From positions 1-19,956 of the forward strand of contig JWZX01002649.1 of assembly GCA_001275005.1 (NCBI GenBank): a DNA stretch of 19,956 nt, read 5' to 3'. Below, piece by piece: positions 7,440-15,700 of this stretch. This stretch comes from Chrysochromulina tobinii. Taxonomy: Eukaryota; Haptophyta; Prymnesiales; Chrysochromulinaceae. The notes beneath the pieces are model-generated. The model saw only the letters and a list, made by a program, of their open reading frames with translations, ran no database searches and was not told the origin of the DNA. Each line of letters starts with the position of its first letter. The first letter of the stretch is position 1. The translations under genes and the position numbers were made by a program.

Positions 7440-8652
7440 ATGGCGCTCAGGCAACGAAAGGTTCAGTCCCACGTGGAGACCGAACCGCCAGTGCTGTCGC
7501 CCGTGCTCGAGACGTTCAAGTCGCTCGACGCCTACCCAAAGACGCTCGACGACTTCAAGGAGCGCACCAGCTCTGGCGCAGCTGTCTCAATCGTCTCGTG
7601 CTCCGTGATCGCTCTGCTTGTGCTATCGGAGCTGCGTGCGTACTTCACGCCCGTGACGACCGATCACCTGTATGTCGACACGACGCGCGGCCAGCGGATA
7701 CGCATCAACATCAACGTGAGCTTCCCGAGCATGCCGTGCGCTGGCCTCAACCTCGTCGCGATGGATGTGGCGGGCGAGCAGCAGATCGACGTGGTGAACA
7801 ACATCGTCAAAACGCGGTGGTCGCTCGACGGGCGAACGAATCTCGGGCCTCTGCTCGACGACGAGCAGGTGCGCCGCAGGCTCGGGAGGTCATGCGGCCC
7901 GTGCTTCGCGCACCTGGACAAAGCGAAGCAGGCGGCGGCTGCGCAGATCGCATCGGACCGATGCTGCAACGCATGCTCGGACGTGAAGTCGCTGTTCAAC
8001 AGCCTGGATAAGGAGCTCGGGCTCAAGTGGGAGCTGCACCCGCTCTGCCAGCACGAGGCCGTGATGCTCGACCCAGCTCGCCTCGAGACGATCCACGAGG
8101 GATGCAACCTGTTCGGTCACTTGGAGGTGAACAAGGTGGCGGGGCAACTTCCACGTGGGCACCGGGGCAAGGGCGTTCCAGTCGTCGCAGGGGCAGCTGG
8201 TGCACGAGTTCAAGCCGTTCGACACGCACAAGTACAACATCAGCCACGTGATACACTCCCTCTCGTTCGGCGTTCATTATCCCAGCCGCGTGAACCCACT
8301 CGATGGCGCTACGGCGGTGCTTCGTAACGGCTCGGGCGTGTTCCAGTACTTTGCGAAGGTGGTGCCCACGACGTACGTGTACGCGGACGGCAAGACGATC
8401 GAGTCCTGCCAGTACTCAGTCACCGACCAGTTCAAGTCCGCTCATGATCCGTCCAAAGGATTCGTGCTGCCAGGAGTGTTCATCATCTACGATATCAGCC
8501 CGATCATGGTCAAATTCACAGAGAAGCGGCCGAGCTTCACGTACTTTCTGACGTCGCTGTGCGCGATCGTGGGCGGCGTCTTTACAGTCGCGGGTATCGT
8601 CGACTCCGTCTTGTACAATTTCGGGCGAAGTGGGGGCGAGCTTGGCACGTGA
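7440..8652 (+). CDS. ERGIC3: ERV46/ERGIC3 cargo receptor, interrupted by an apparent +1 frameshift
   Basis: This is a COPII-vesicle cargo receptor of the ERGIC3/Erv46 family, which cycles between ER and Golgi. The N-terminal part reads LDAYPKTLDDFKERTSSGA, a membrane segment (about 47-67), SELRAYF, LYVDTTRGQRIRININVSFP and MDVAGEQQIDV, all ERGIC_N/COPIIcoated_ERV signatures. The frame holds to GCNLFGHLEVNKVAG (8139-8144). The family sequence then continues in the frame one base later: NFHVGTGARAFQSSQG, then MTHYIRHLSFG-like NISHVIHSLSFG, FQYFAKVVPTTY, the lumenal end, and a second membrane segment (TYFLTSLCAIVGGVFTVAGI). One extra G in GGGG at 8141-8144 explains the break. Without it the protein would be about 403 residues, close to family length. 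It may be a sequencing error or a recent lesion. Both halves otherwise look intact. Confidence 0.88.
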
Positions 8653-8831
8653 CACCGTCGCCGACCCGACTTGCTCCGCGCGGATCCACCGCGGGTGCTT
8701 GGCTGCGACCCGCGTCCTACGGCACCTACGCTTTCCCCCAGTCGCGTTCGTGCTGCTCGCCTACTTTACTCTCCCATCCTCCGCTCGGGGAGTGCGCCGC
8801 GACCGTTGAGCTGAATCGGGGTAGCGGAAAA

Positions 8832-8848
8832 GGTAGGAATTTCCTACC
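8832..8848. repeat. Perfect 8-bp inverted repeat with 1-nt centre
   Basis: GGTAGGAA, T, TTCCTACC. The arms are exact reverse complements. It lies about 180 bp past the ERGIC3 stop. It could be a dimeric protein-binding site; the loop is too short for a normal RNA hairpin without opening the closing pairs. Confidence 0.7.
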
Positions 8849-8972
8849 GGCCGTACGCGACGGACTATGCGCGCCACACGGGCGTGACGGTTTGCACAAT
8901 ATCATTTTATATATGATCTGACTAGCTGGCTGCGGGTTTTCAGCTTTTTGCTTTTAGAGCCGAATCACATGA

Positions 8973-8983
8973 GTTAACACGAC
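8973..8983. repeat. GTTAACACGAC motif, third occurrence
   Basis: This 11-mer is identical to positions 2290-2300 and, on the other strand, to 18705-18715. It lies about 170 bp beyond the VAMP stop codon rather than upstream of a recognised gene. Confidence 0.6.
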
Positions 8984-9151
8984 GCGAGCGAGAGCCAGAG
9001 ATTAACGGTTCATACACAGCAGGTTCACCGCCGACGAGCCAGCCGACGCTCTCAACAGTACCAATTTCAACGTGGGATGCTTGTGCTCGATTGCTTCCAA
9101 CATCAACGTGGACCTTCTTCAATGCGCATTTCTCTCTTGCTCCGCGGTGCG

Positions 9152-9502
9152 TCACGACTTCGAGTTGAACGCGCCCATCGACCCAGCGATCCACAAGATG
9201 AGAATGATCACAACGGTGAGGCATACACCGCCAAGCAACATGCGCTGCTTAAGGAGCTGGCACCACATGTGCCGACGCGTTGCCTTGCTCGTCGAGTGAA
9301 AGGCCCGCGCCTGCGTCGCCAGCGCCGCAGATTTGTCCTCAAGCTGCGCCGTGCGCTCCATGTTGGTCACCATAACCTCCACATTTTCGCGCATGGTAAT
9401 CTTGACCTGATCGACCTGCGCCTGCACCTTTCCGATAGGGTCAGCCTTGTAAGCCTGGTTCGAGTTCAGTCCAGTCGCCGGTCCATACTCGCGAGGCGGC
9501 AT
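9152..9502 (-). CDS. VAMP/synaptobrevin-type R-SNARE
   Basis: The protein has 116 residues, the length of a short brevin without a longin domain. Residues about 21-82 form the SNARE coiled coil (DPIGKVQAQVDQVKITMREN, then VEVMVTNMERTAQLEDKSAAL). Arg38 in ITMRENV sits where the zero-layer Arg defines R-SNAREs. A juxtamembrane basic/aromatic patch (RRHMWCQLLKQR) is followed by one C-terminal membrane anchor (about 88-108, MLLGGVCLTVVIILILWIAG), as in tail-anchored VAMPs. It should mediate vesicle fusion with a Qa/Qb/Qc partner set; the compartment cannot be told. ATG at 9502 is the first Met in frame. The frame is open upstream but has no ATG there, so a longin-encoding upstream exon is possible but not seen. 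The gene converges on ERGIC3. Confidence 0.9.
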   Translation of the reverse strand: MPPREYGPATGLNSNQAYKADPIGKVQAQVDQVKITMRENVEVMVTNMERTAQLEDKSAALATQARAFHSTSKATRRHMWCQLLKQRMLLGGVCLTVVIILILWIAGSMGAFNSKS

Positions 9503-9686
9503 CCCCGAGGCAAAGGACTCTTGCCCAGGCACCTTCGTTCGCCCGCGTTCTCTTCGAGACGAAGACAAGAAAAGTCTGACTTGACTTGACTTCAACTTGA
9601 CGCGTACTGGCGTGAACGTTTGAAAGAGATGTTACGGGGTGTTGGCATCTTTCACACATCTTTCACAAGTTTGCCGCGGACGGCAA
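9503..9686. promoter_or_regulatory. Bidirectional promoter between VAMP (-) and AIRIM-like (+) genes
   Basis: The 184-bp head-to-head gap contains tandem TGACT/TTGAC units (about 9577-9602), GTGAACGTT at 9612-9620 (also inside the 20-bp element at 2282 and 18704), and a perfect 11-bp tandem duplication CATCTTTCACA at 9646-9667, ending 19 bp before the AIRIM-like ATG. Confidence 0.5.
9646..9667. repeat. 11-bp tandem duplication immediately upstream of AIRIM-like ATG
   Basis: CATCTTTCACA is repeated perfectly head to tail (9646-9656 and 9657-9667). It is probably in the 5' UTR or core promoter. Confidence 0.8.
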
Positions 9687-10361
9687 ATGGACGCCGCGTA
9701 CCTCGCCGATGCCTTTGGGCAGGCCCTAGGCCACTCGCGCAAGTGGGCCGCGGAGCAGCAGCGCAGCGAGTCGCTCTTCGCAGCGCTGCTTGACTTTCAC
9801 TCGCGTCTGCGCCAGCTGAAGATAGTTGAGCTCGCAGCTTTTGGCATAGGCAGTGATCTCGAGGACGTGCCGTCCCTGCTGCGTGCACGGCATGTGCGTG
9901 GTGTTGAAAACCTGATGAGCGCGTTGCGCACGAGCTCCATCCGCTTTCAAGAGCATCACGCCGCATTTGCAGAGGTCCATGCATCCATGTGGGAGCGGCA
10001 CGACAGTGCGGTGGCAGCAGCTGTTGACAGTCACGGCCCATCGTTGTCGACAACATTTTTGGCCGAGCCGACCTGGAACATTGTGGGCGCGGGGCGCGGC
10101 CTCGACGCGCAGCGCATATTACTGCCACCGGTAGCGGAATGCATCGAGTGGCTCGCGGAGCTTGACCGCCAGTACGCTGCAGAGCTGCTGCTCAAGCTGG
10201 AGCTGCTCGATAGCATCGAGCTTGGCAGCATGAGTGCGGACTCGCTGCATGGCGTTGCGCAACTCTGGTCATTGCAGCCGCACATTAGCCTGCCAGCACT
10301 CGAACGGCTACGCGTTGTGGTCGCATCGCTCACGCTCGATCCCCCGGGCCCGATGACGTAG
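9687..10361 (+). CDS. AIRIM/C1orf109-like ribosome maturation factor
   Basis: The protein has 224 residues, mostly helical, with no membrane segment. The order of recognisable blocks matches AIRIM (C1orf109): an N-terminal helix with FGQALGHSRKWAAEQQRSES; then LEDVPSL at 58-64 (the animal family has a similar EDVPAL block); then a helical region; then VAECIEWLAELDRQYAAELL at 149-168 followed by LKLELLDSIELGSMSADSL and LW. The C-terminal block closely resembles the VADMLEWLQDIERHY region of the human protein as I recall it. AIRIM belongs to the 55LCC AAA-ATPase complex (SPATA5/AFG2A, SPATA5L1/AFG2B, CINP), which recycles factors from late pre-60S particles. Function here is inferred from these motifs only. 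ATG at 9687 is the first Met in frame. Confidence 0.72.
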   Translation: MDAAYLADAFGQALGHSRKWAAEQQRSESLFAALLDFHSRLRQLKIVELAAFGIGSDLEDVPSLLRARHVRGVENLMSALRTSSIRFQEHHAAFAEVHASMWERHDSAVAAAVDSHGPSLSTTFLAEPTWNIVGAGRGLDAQRILLPPVAECIEWLAELDRQYAAELLLKLELLDSIELGSMSADSLHGVAQLWSLQPHISLPALERLRVVVASLTLDPPGPMT

Positions 10362-10664
10362 GACAGCCATAAGTCGCGATGCGACTCTGTGTTTTCTGTT
10401 TACGCGCGTGAGGTTCGAGAGCTACACTCCGGGGTCGCGGGTCAACACCTTCTAGAAGTTGGACCGGCGCTCATCGCATGCCGGCGCGGTGGAGAGAGGT
10501 CATTTAGTGCATCTAGGTTCAGGATAACGGATACGAACAGTCGACGCCCGGCGGGTTCCGGTTCGTCGCGTCGTATAAGTCAGTCGTTACGCGGCCGCCC
10601 TCGAGACCCAAAATGTGATGCCGTAGATCTGACAATGGCGCGCCCGCGCTGTGGTCGAGAAGGC
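10362..10664. other. Convergent intergenic region (AIRIM-like and SDR 3' ends)
   Basis: About 300 bp between two stop codons. I see no gene, no strong repeat and no promoter-like element. It must hold both 3' UTRs. Confidence 0.6.
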
Positions 10665-11615
10665 TCAAGCTCGTGAGTTATCTTGCACTTGGACACCGAG
10701 CGCCGCTTCCGTCTCCGCAATAGACCACTTCATTCCGCTATTGTTCGACATGGCGTTGAGCAAGAGCAGCTCGCCGGGCGGCACGCGCGCGCCGATGGCC
10801 GCAGTGAAGCAGCGCAGGAAATCGCCGTTGCTCAGCCACATGTTCTTGAACCAATTCTCATCCACTGCCTGGTCGCTTGCTGCCGGTGCGCTGCCGCCAC
10901 CGCTCACGGCGTTTTGGAACTGCGGTGGCGTGCCCGCGGGGTTGAGCGTCGAGGGCAGATTGTCTCCCGGTTGGCACCATCCGATGCGCAGCGCGATGAA
11001 CGTGGTGGCACCACCCGTTGTCGCCGCGAGCGCGCGGGCCAGCTGCTCGCCCGCCAGCTTCGCCGCAGCATACGCCACCGCGTCGCCAGACTTGGCGCGA
11101 TCGCTGAGGTCGCGCAGCAGCGTGCCGACCATGGGCGGCGACCGAGGGCTGACAGTCTTGACATCGGCAAGGTCCTTGTAGCCGCCCATGACGTGGTTGG
11201 AGCTCGCAAAGAGCACGCGGCGCACGCCCATCTGAGCCGCGGCAAGAAACACGTTGAAGGAGTGTGACATGGAGCCAGCCGACTCCGCCCAGTTGGCATT
11301 CGGATAAGGGTTCACGGCCGAAAAGTGCACGAGCGTGTCAGCGCCGCGTAGCACATGGGTCCATGCTCCGACAAGTTCCAGATCGGCCGGTACGACGGTC
11401 GCGCCTTTCGGCACCCGCTCGAGAAAGATGTACTTGGGGTGCTCGAGCAGGATGACTTGGTAGCCCAGACCGAGGAGATGCGTAGCTAGCTTGATACCGA
11501 GATTCCCGCATCCGCCGGTTATAACGACCGTCTTCGGCACCCGTGTGCGGCGAGAATAGAGGAGCAAACCCGCGGCGACCGCTGCTCCGCCGACCAGAAG
11601 AGGTAGCGTCGGCAT
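10665..11615 (-). CDS. Membrane-anchored NAD(P)-dependent SDR, uronate-dehydrogenase-like
   Basis: The protein has 316 residues and is an extended short-chain dehydrogenase (NAD-dependent epimerase/dehydratase family). A hydrophobic N-terminal segment (LPLLVGGAAVAAGLLLY, 4-20) followed by SRR suggests a signal anchor. The Rossmann motif is TGGCGNLG (33-40). The active site has Ser138/139 in FASSNHVMGGY and the YAAAK motif (Tyr182, Lys186). SSNHV, RIGWCQP and MWLSNGDFLRCFTAA resemble uronate dehydrogenases more than UDP-sugar epimerases, so oxidation of a hexuronic acid or similar sugar is plausible. Substrate is not proven, and a related sugar or steroid dehydrogenase remains possible. ATG at 11615 places the anchor at the N-terminus. 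An upstream in-frame extension to 11819 would overlap the promoter it shares with the + strand gene. Confidence 0.82.
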   Translation of the reverse strand: MPTLPLLVGGAAVAAGLLLYSRRTRVPKTVVITGGCGNLGIKLATHLLGLGYQVILLEHPKYIFLERVPKGATVVPADLELVGAWTHVLRGADTLVHFSAVNPYPNANWAESAGSMSHSFNVFLAAAQMGVRRVLFASSNHVMGGYKDLADVKTVSPRSPPMVGTLLRDLSDRAKSGDAVAYAAAKLAGEQLARALAATTGGATTFIALRIGWCQPGDNLPSTLNPAGTPPQFQNAVSGGGSAPAASDQAVDENWFKNMWLSNGDFLRCFTAAIGARVPPGELLLLNAMSNNSGMKWSIAETEAALGVQVQDNSRA

Positions 11616-11824
11616 TTTCGGAGAGAAAAGCGAGCGAAAAGGTGTGAAGAGAATGGGGTCACGACGCGTTTCTCTGAACACATGTGTTACAAGAAAGGTC
11701 TGTACATGCATTTTGACGAAATGAAATTCCCAAAATCGCTCGTCGATAAGCGGTGTGGCGTGGCGCGAGCCAAGGGGCTCGCCAGCCCCCCTTGCGCGAG
11801 CTTGAATTCCTATCATCACGCACG
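11616..11824. promoter_or_regulatory. Bidirectional promoter between SDR (-) and small membrane protein (+)
   Basis: The 209-bp head-to-head gap has AACACATGTGTT, a perfect 12-bp palindrome, at 11677-11688. Its CATGTGTT half recurs at 7341-7348 in the RING/ERGIC3 promoter. No TATA box is evident. Confidence 0.5.
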
Positions 11825-12202
11825 ATGCTTGAGGAGGCGTTGCTCATTCTTCTGCTCGTGATACCTCTGCCACCCAACAAGACGTTCCGCATGGCCATCC
11901 GGATCCCTGCCACTGTCGCTCTGTTATGGTGGTTGCTGCCCAACGGAGTCTTTTTTGGAATTTGTGCAGCGCTGATCTTTGCGATTGGATGGTGGCTGCT
12001 CCAACGATTGCCACTGAGGTATCCATTCGCGTTCCGGATCCTGTTTGGGTTCTTGTTTGCCGAGCAGCTTGTGCCCACCTCCTTGACGGATGGCGAGGAT
12101 AAACGAGCTGGATTACCAGATGGATGGAGCCATCATCTTGCGTGCTTTTCTGTTGGCCTTCTGGCACATGCTATGATGACAAAGGCTTTTCAAGATCGCT
12201 GA
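11825..12202 (+). CDS. Small multi-pass membrane protein, unrecognised
   Basis: The protein has 125 residues, and I do not recognise the family. Hydrophobic segments lie at about 3-17 (LEEALLILLLVIPLP), 27-60 (one long or two short helices with WWLLP and GWWLL), possibly 67-84, and 103-117 (HHLACFSVGLLAHAM). A short hydrophilic loop (86-102) precedes the last one. It ends in FQDR, with no dilysine or KDEL signal. ATG at 11825 is chosen because it starts directly at the first hydrophobic segment; an upstream in-frame extension is hydrophilic and lies in the shared promoter. Composition is clearly protein-like (Trp/Phe/Leu-rich, not GC-shadow Arg/Ala/Pro). The gene is divergent from the SDR and convergent with the calpain gene. 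Confidence 0.65.
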   Translation: MLEEALLILLLVIPLPPNKTFRMAIRIPATVALLWWLLPNGVFFGICAALIFAIGWWLLQRLPLRYPFAFRILFGFLFAEQLVPTSLTDGEDKRAGLPDGWSHHLACFSVGLLAHAMMTKAFQDR

Positions 12203-12683
12203 ACCTGAGCGGGGTGCGACGCGCAAGGGGCTACGGTAGCTGGACCGCGGACGTCGCGTGTGGATTGCGGAGCTGTAGGCTCCTTTTGGTCGAGTCGTGT
12301 CACTCGTGTAAGGTGCGGTGTAGGGCGATCGCAGGCCGATAGCCGTATCCGATAGGGACGGAGCGTGCAGTGGCAGGTTCTGGTGTCTAGGTTAGACAGT
12401 CGCCGAACAAGCATCCGAGTGTGGCACACACGCACACACCGCTCAAACGATCGCACGAACCGACTGAGAGTGACGCCAGATTGAGAGTAGACGCCGTCGC
12501 TGTAGCTGCGTCTCGACTCTCGTCGACGCACACAAACAAGAAGACGAACGCCACTTGGACGCCGAGCGGCGAGCGGGAGCCGGCACGCTCGCACACAACC
12601 ATCACGCGGCACAAGCATGACACCATGGTAAAGAGGGGGCGCAAGGCAGCATTCCACACGCCCGCAGTTTTGTAGCATGCACG
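12203..12683. other. Convergent intergenic region (small membrane protein and calpain 3' ends)
   Basis: About 480 bp with no supported gene. A CACACACGCACACACC-type stretch lies at about 12424-12440. Open frames on both strands (for example 12387-12659 minus) lack recognisable domains. If the calpain gene has a spliced 3' end, its last exon could lie here, but no convincing exon is visible. Confidence 0.55.
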
Positions 12684-12748
12684 TCAGCCACGCGTCGCCG
12701 CTCCTGGTAGTGCCCCTGCAGCACCGCCTTGCGCCGCCTCGCCGTGTC

Positions 12749-12781
<33 letters not shown>

Positions 12782-15700
12782 TGCCTCGCACTCGGCTGGG
12801 TGACTTGGTCCCCTGCCTCAAACACGAGGAAGCCGTCACCGCGGATTTCACCCGCTTGGCGCCTTGCGCTTGCTGCAGCATCGCCATCAGCGACGCGAGC
12901 TCGGCGCGATCTCGCGCCAGCTTGCGCTGCTGCTCGCGGTACTTCTCCTCGTACTCGCGCCGCTCAATCTCGGTCTGGTGCTCGACGGCGAGCGTGGCCT
13001 GCTTGAGATCGCTCACCGTGACGAAACCCTCCTGCTTGACGAGACCCGCCCGTTTCGAGTCCATCGCATCAAGGTGCTCTCGGTATGCAGGGTCCACGTT
13101 GGCCGCAGGAGCGAACCCCGCCCCAAACGCTTTGAAGGCGGACGGGTCGAGGCGCTGGCCGTACTTTTTGGACCACTCGTCCTCCTCGGGGACGGGCGGC
13201 GGCGGCGCGGGCGCAGGCGCGGCCGACGCCAGGGCCTTTGGCAGCCCGAAGCCCCCTCGGGCTTTGAGGAGCGCTTCCTTCTCGGCGAGCTGCGCATACT
13301 TCGCCTCGAGTCGTTTGAGCTGCTTGGTCACCTTGGCAAAGGCGCCCGGGTCGGCACACCACAGCGGCGCGCCACAGTAGTCGAGCTTGATGAGCTTCGA
13401 CGGGTCCGTCTTCTCGAAGACGACGTCATAGTCCGTGTACAGCGTGAGCGCGAACTCGTGCTCGACGCCGGGCTGGTCGGTGAACGGGATGAGGACGTAC
13501 GTCCCCGGCTCAACTGGGAGGGCGCCCAGCTCGAGCGAGACGCCGTCCGCCTTCTTGACGTCCGACTTGTACAAGACCTCGAGCTCCCCCCCCTCTAGCA
13601 GTACATGCTGCCCCTTGCCGCGGCAGAGCACAAAGCCGCACGTCGGGTACGCGGGCTCCGTCTGCAGCCCCTCGACATCGCGCATGTCCGTCTTCACGTT
13701 CCGAGCCTCGAGGAAGGCGAAGATGCGCGTCGGCTGCGAGAGCGAGATTTGGAACTGCGAGTTCTTGGACCACGTCGGACTCGAGGGCACAGGCCCGCCG
13801 GGCACCGCCCCGCCCGCGGTCGCGCCCGAGCCCTGGTACGGCAGGTTGTACTTGAGGAACTGGTTGCCCTTGCCGCCCTTGTGCCACGCGTCCTTGATGC
13901 ACGCCTGCTTCCAGTCCTCCTCGGGCTTGATGTTCGAGAAGATGAAGTCGGGCTCGCCGTCATCGTCGCGGTCATCTGAGAGCAGGGTGAACCGGAAGAG
14001 CATTTCGCGCCCGGGCTCGAAGACGAAGGGCATGAGCACGTACGGCGTCTCGCTCGCCTTCTCGAACGTGTACTCGGCGAGCACCTGCTTCGAAAAGCGC
14101 GGTCCCTTGCAGAAGACAAAGTCGCCGCCGTCCTCCTCGTCGCCGTCCTTGGCGATCAGCTTGCGCCGCTTGTGGTCGCCCGCCGCGTTGGGTGTGTTGC
14201 CCTTGAGGATGTAGAAGCCGATTGCGTTCGAGTAGTGGCGCCCATTGCCAGAGGCCTTGCGCGCGTCAGGCTGCGTGAGCTTGATGACGAGCTTCGTATT
14301 CGGTCGCGTGATCGTGAGCAGCCACTGGTTGTTGTTGCGCCACGAGATAAAGTTGGTGCAGCCGCCCGCCGTCTCGTCCATCCAGCGCGAGCGCACGGCG
14401 ACGCGCGTCCATAGGTCATCGAGCATGCGGCACATGTACACCTTGTTGAAATGGCGCGCCAGGTCCTTGTACTCCATCCAGAAGCACCCGTCCTCCGAGT
14501 CGGACCCATACGCGAGCATCTGGCGCAGTCGGTTGTTCCACTGCGGCGAGTTGTCGGACCAGCGCCCATTCCACTCGACGGCGGTCCCATCCTCGTTCAG
14601 CGGCACGCGCAGCCTCAGCAGCCAGTTGTCCTCGAACTCACCGCCTGTGACGATCGCGTACGCACGGTTGAGCAGCAGCCCTCGTTTGGTCGTCTGCGGC
14701 CGGTCCTGCCCCTTGGTGTTGTTGGCGCACCCGATGACGTGCTCCGTGGACATCTTCTCCATGATCTCGTGCCATAGCTTGTCCGGGTCGCTGCCCTTGG
14801 GCGGGACCCACTCCTTCTCCTTCTTCTCGAGGTCGAACTTGTAGCCGATGCCGCCCGTGAGCTCCTCGAGGCCCTGCACGACCGTGCCGCCCTGCATCGA
14901 CTCGTAGCAGCCCGCGTACTTGGCGTACGCCTTCTCGATGATCATTGCCCAGTAGACGTTCGGGTCGGGCGAGCGGCAGAAGGCGGGCTGCCCATTCGCA
15001 TCGCATGGGATACGGTCGTCTACGATCACCACCTGCCAGTCGTCGTCCGAGAGTGGGTCATCCTTGTAGAACTTGCACACGAAGAAGCCCTTCTCCTTCC
15101 AGGTGTCATCGAGCTCGCCGAAGAAGACGCGATCGAGCTGGCCGCGGTTCCCCGAGACGATGTTGAGCGCCGAGATGAACCAGCGGTTGTCGAAGCCGGC
15201 CGCCTGGATGATGCCCTCGACCGAGTAGTCGTTCTGGAACATGACCGGATGCTCCGCGAACTCCTCCGGCCGCCGCCAGTCGATGACGCTGGGCATGCCC
15301 GAGTTGTTGTACCCCTCTTCATTGTAGACTTGCGGCTGGTGGCCCTTGTCACTCCTGGCGCGCCCGGGCGCCACTGGGAAGCCGCCGGGGCCCGAGTCCT
15401 CAAACTTCTGGCCCGTGCGAGCGCACTGGTCGAGCGCTTGCTTGATCAGTCGGTCCTTGAGGTCCTTGACGTTCTTCGAGAGCGGGGCGCCCTCGACGGT
15501 GAAGAGCGGCACATTCTCAGGGGTGGTGAGCAGTTTGAGCTCCTCCTCCATCTCCATCCGCTGCGCGTAGCCCATCTTGCCGTCGTCCCCAAGCTCATCC
15601 TTCTCGCCCGCGCCCTCGGCGGCCGCTGGCGCCCCTGCGTCGGCCTCCGCGTACTTGGCCGCCGTCTTCGCCGCCACCTTCTGACGGACGAGCGTGAGGT

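Larger units (their letters stand above)
8653..9151. other. Convergent intergenic region (ERGIC3 and VAMP 3' ends)
   Basis: No gene is supported. It contains a perfect inverted repeat at 8832-8848, an AT-rich patch with TTTTATATATGA at 8906-8917, and GTTAACACGAC at 8973-8983, the same 11-mer as in the NSUN5 and calpain upstream regions. These promoter-like features are odd between two gene ends. Confidence 0.55.

Noticed and set aside
8133-8160. Short intron explaining the ERGIC3 frame change
   Set aside because: Family sequence is continuous across the break with no spare bases, so only a one-base indel fits.
12387-12659. Minus-strand 90-codon frame with hydrophobic patches
   Set aside because: It has no recognisable motif, overlaps other equally open frames, and shows low-complexity Ser/Cys/Val content.
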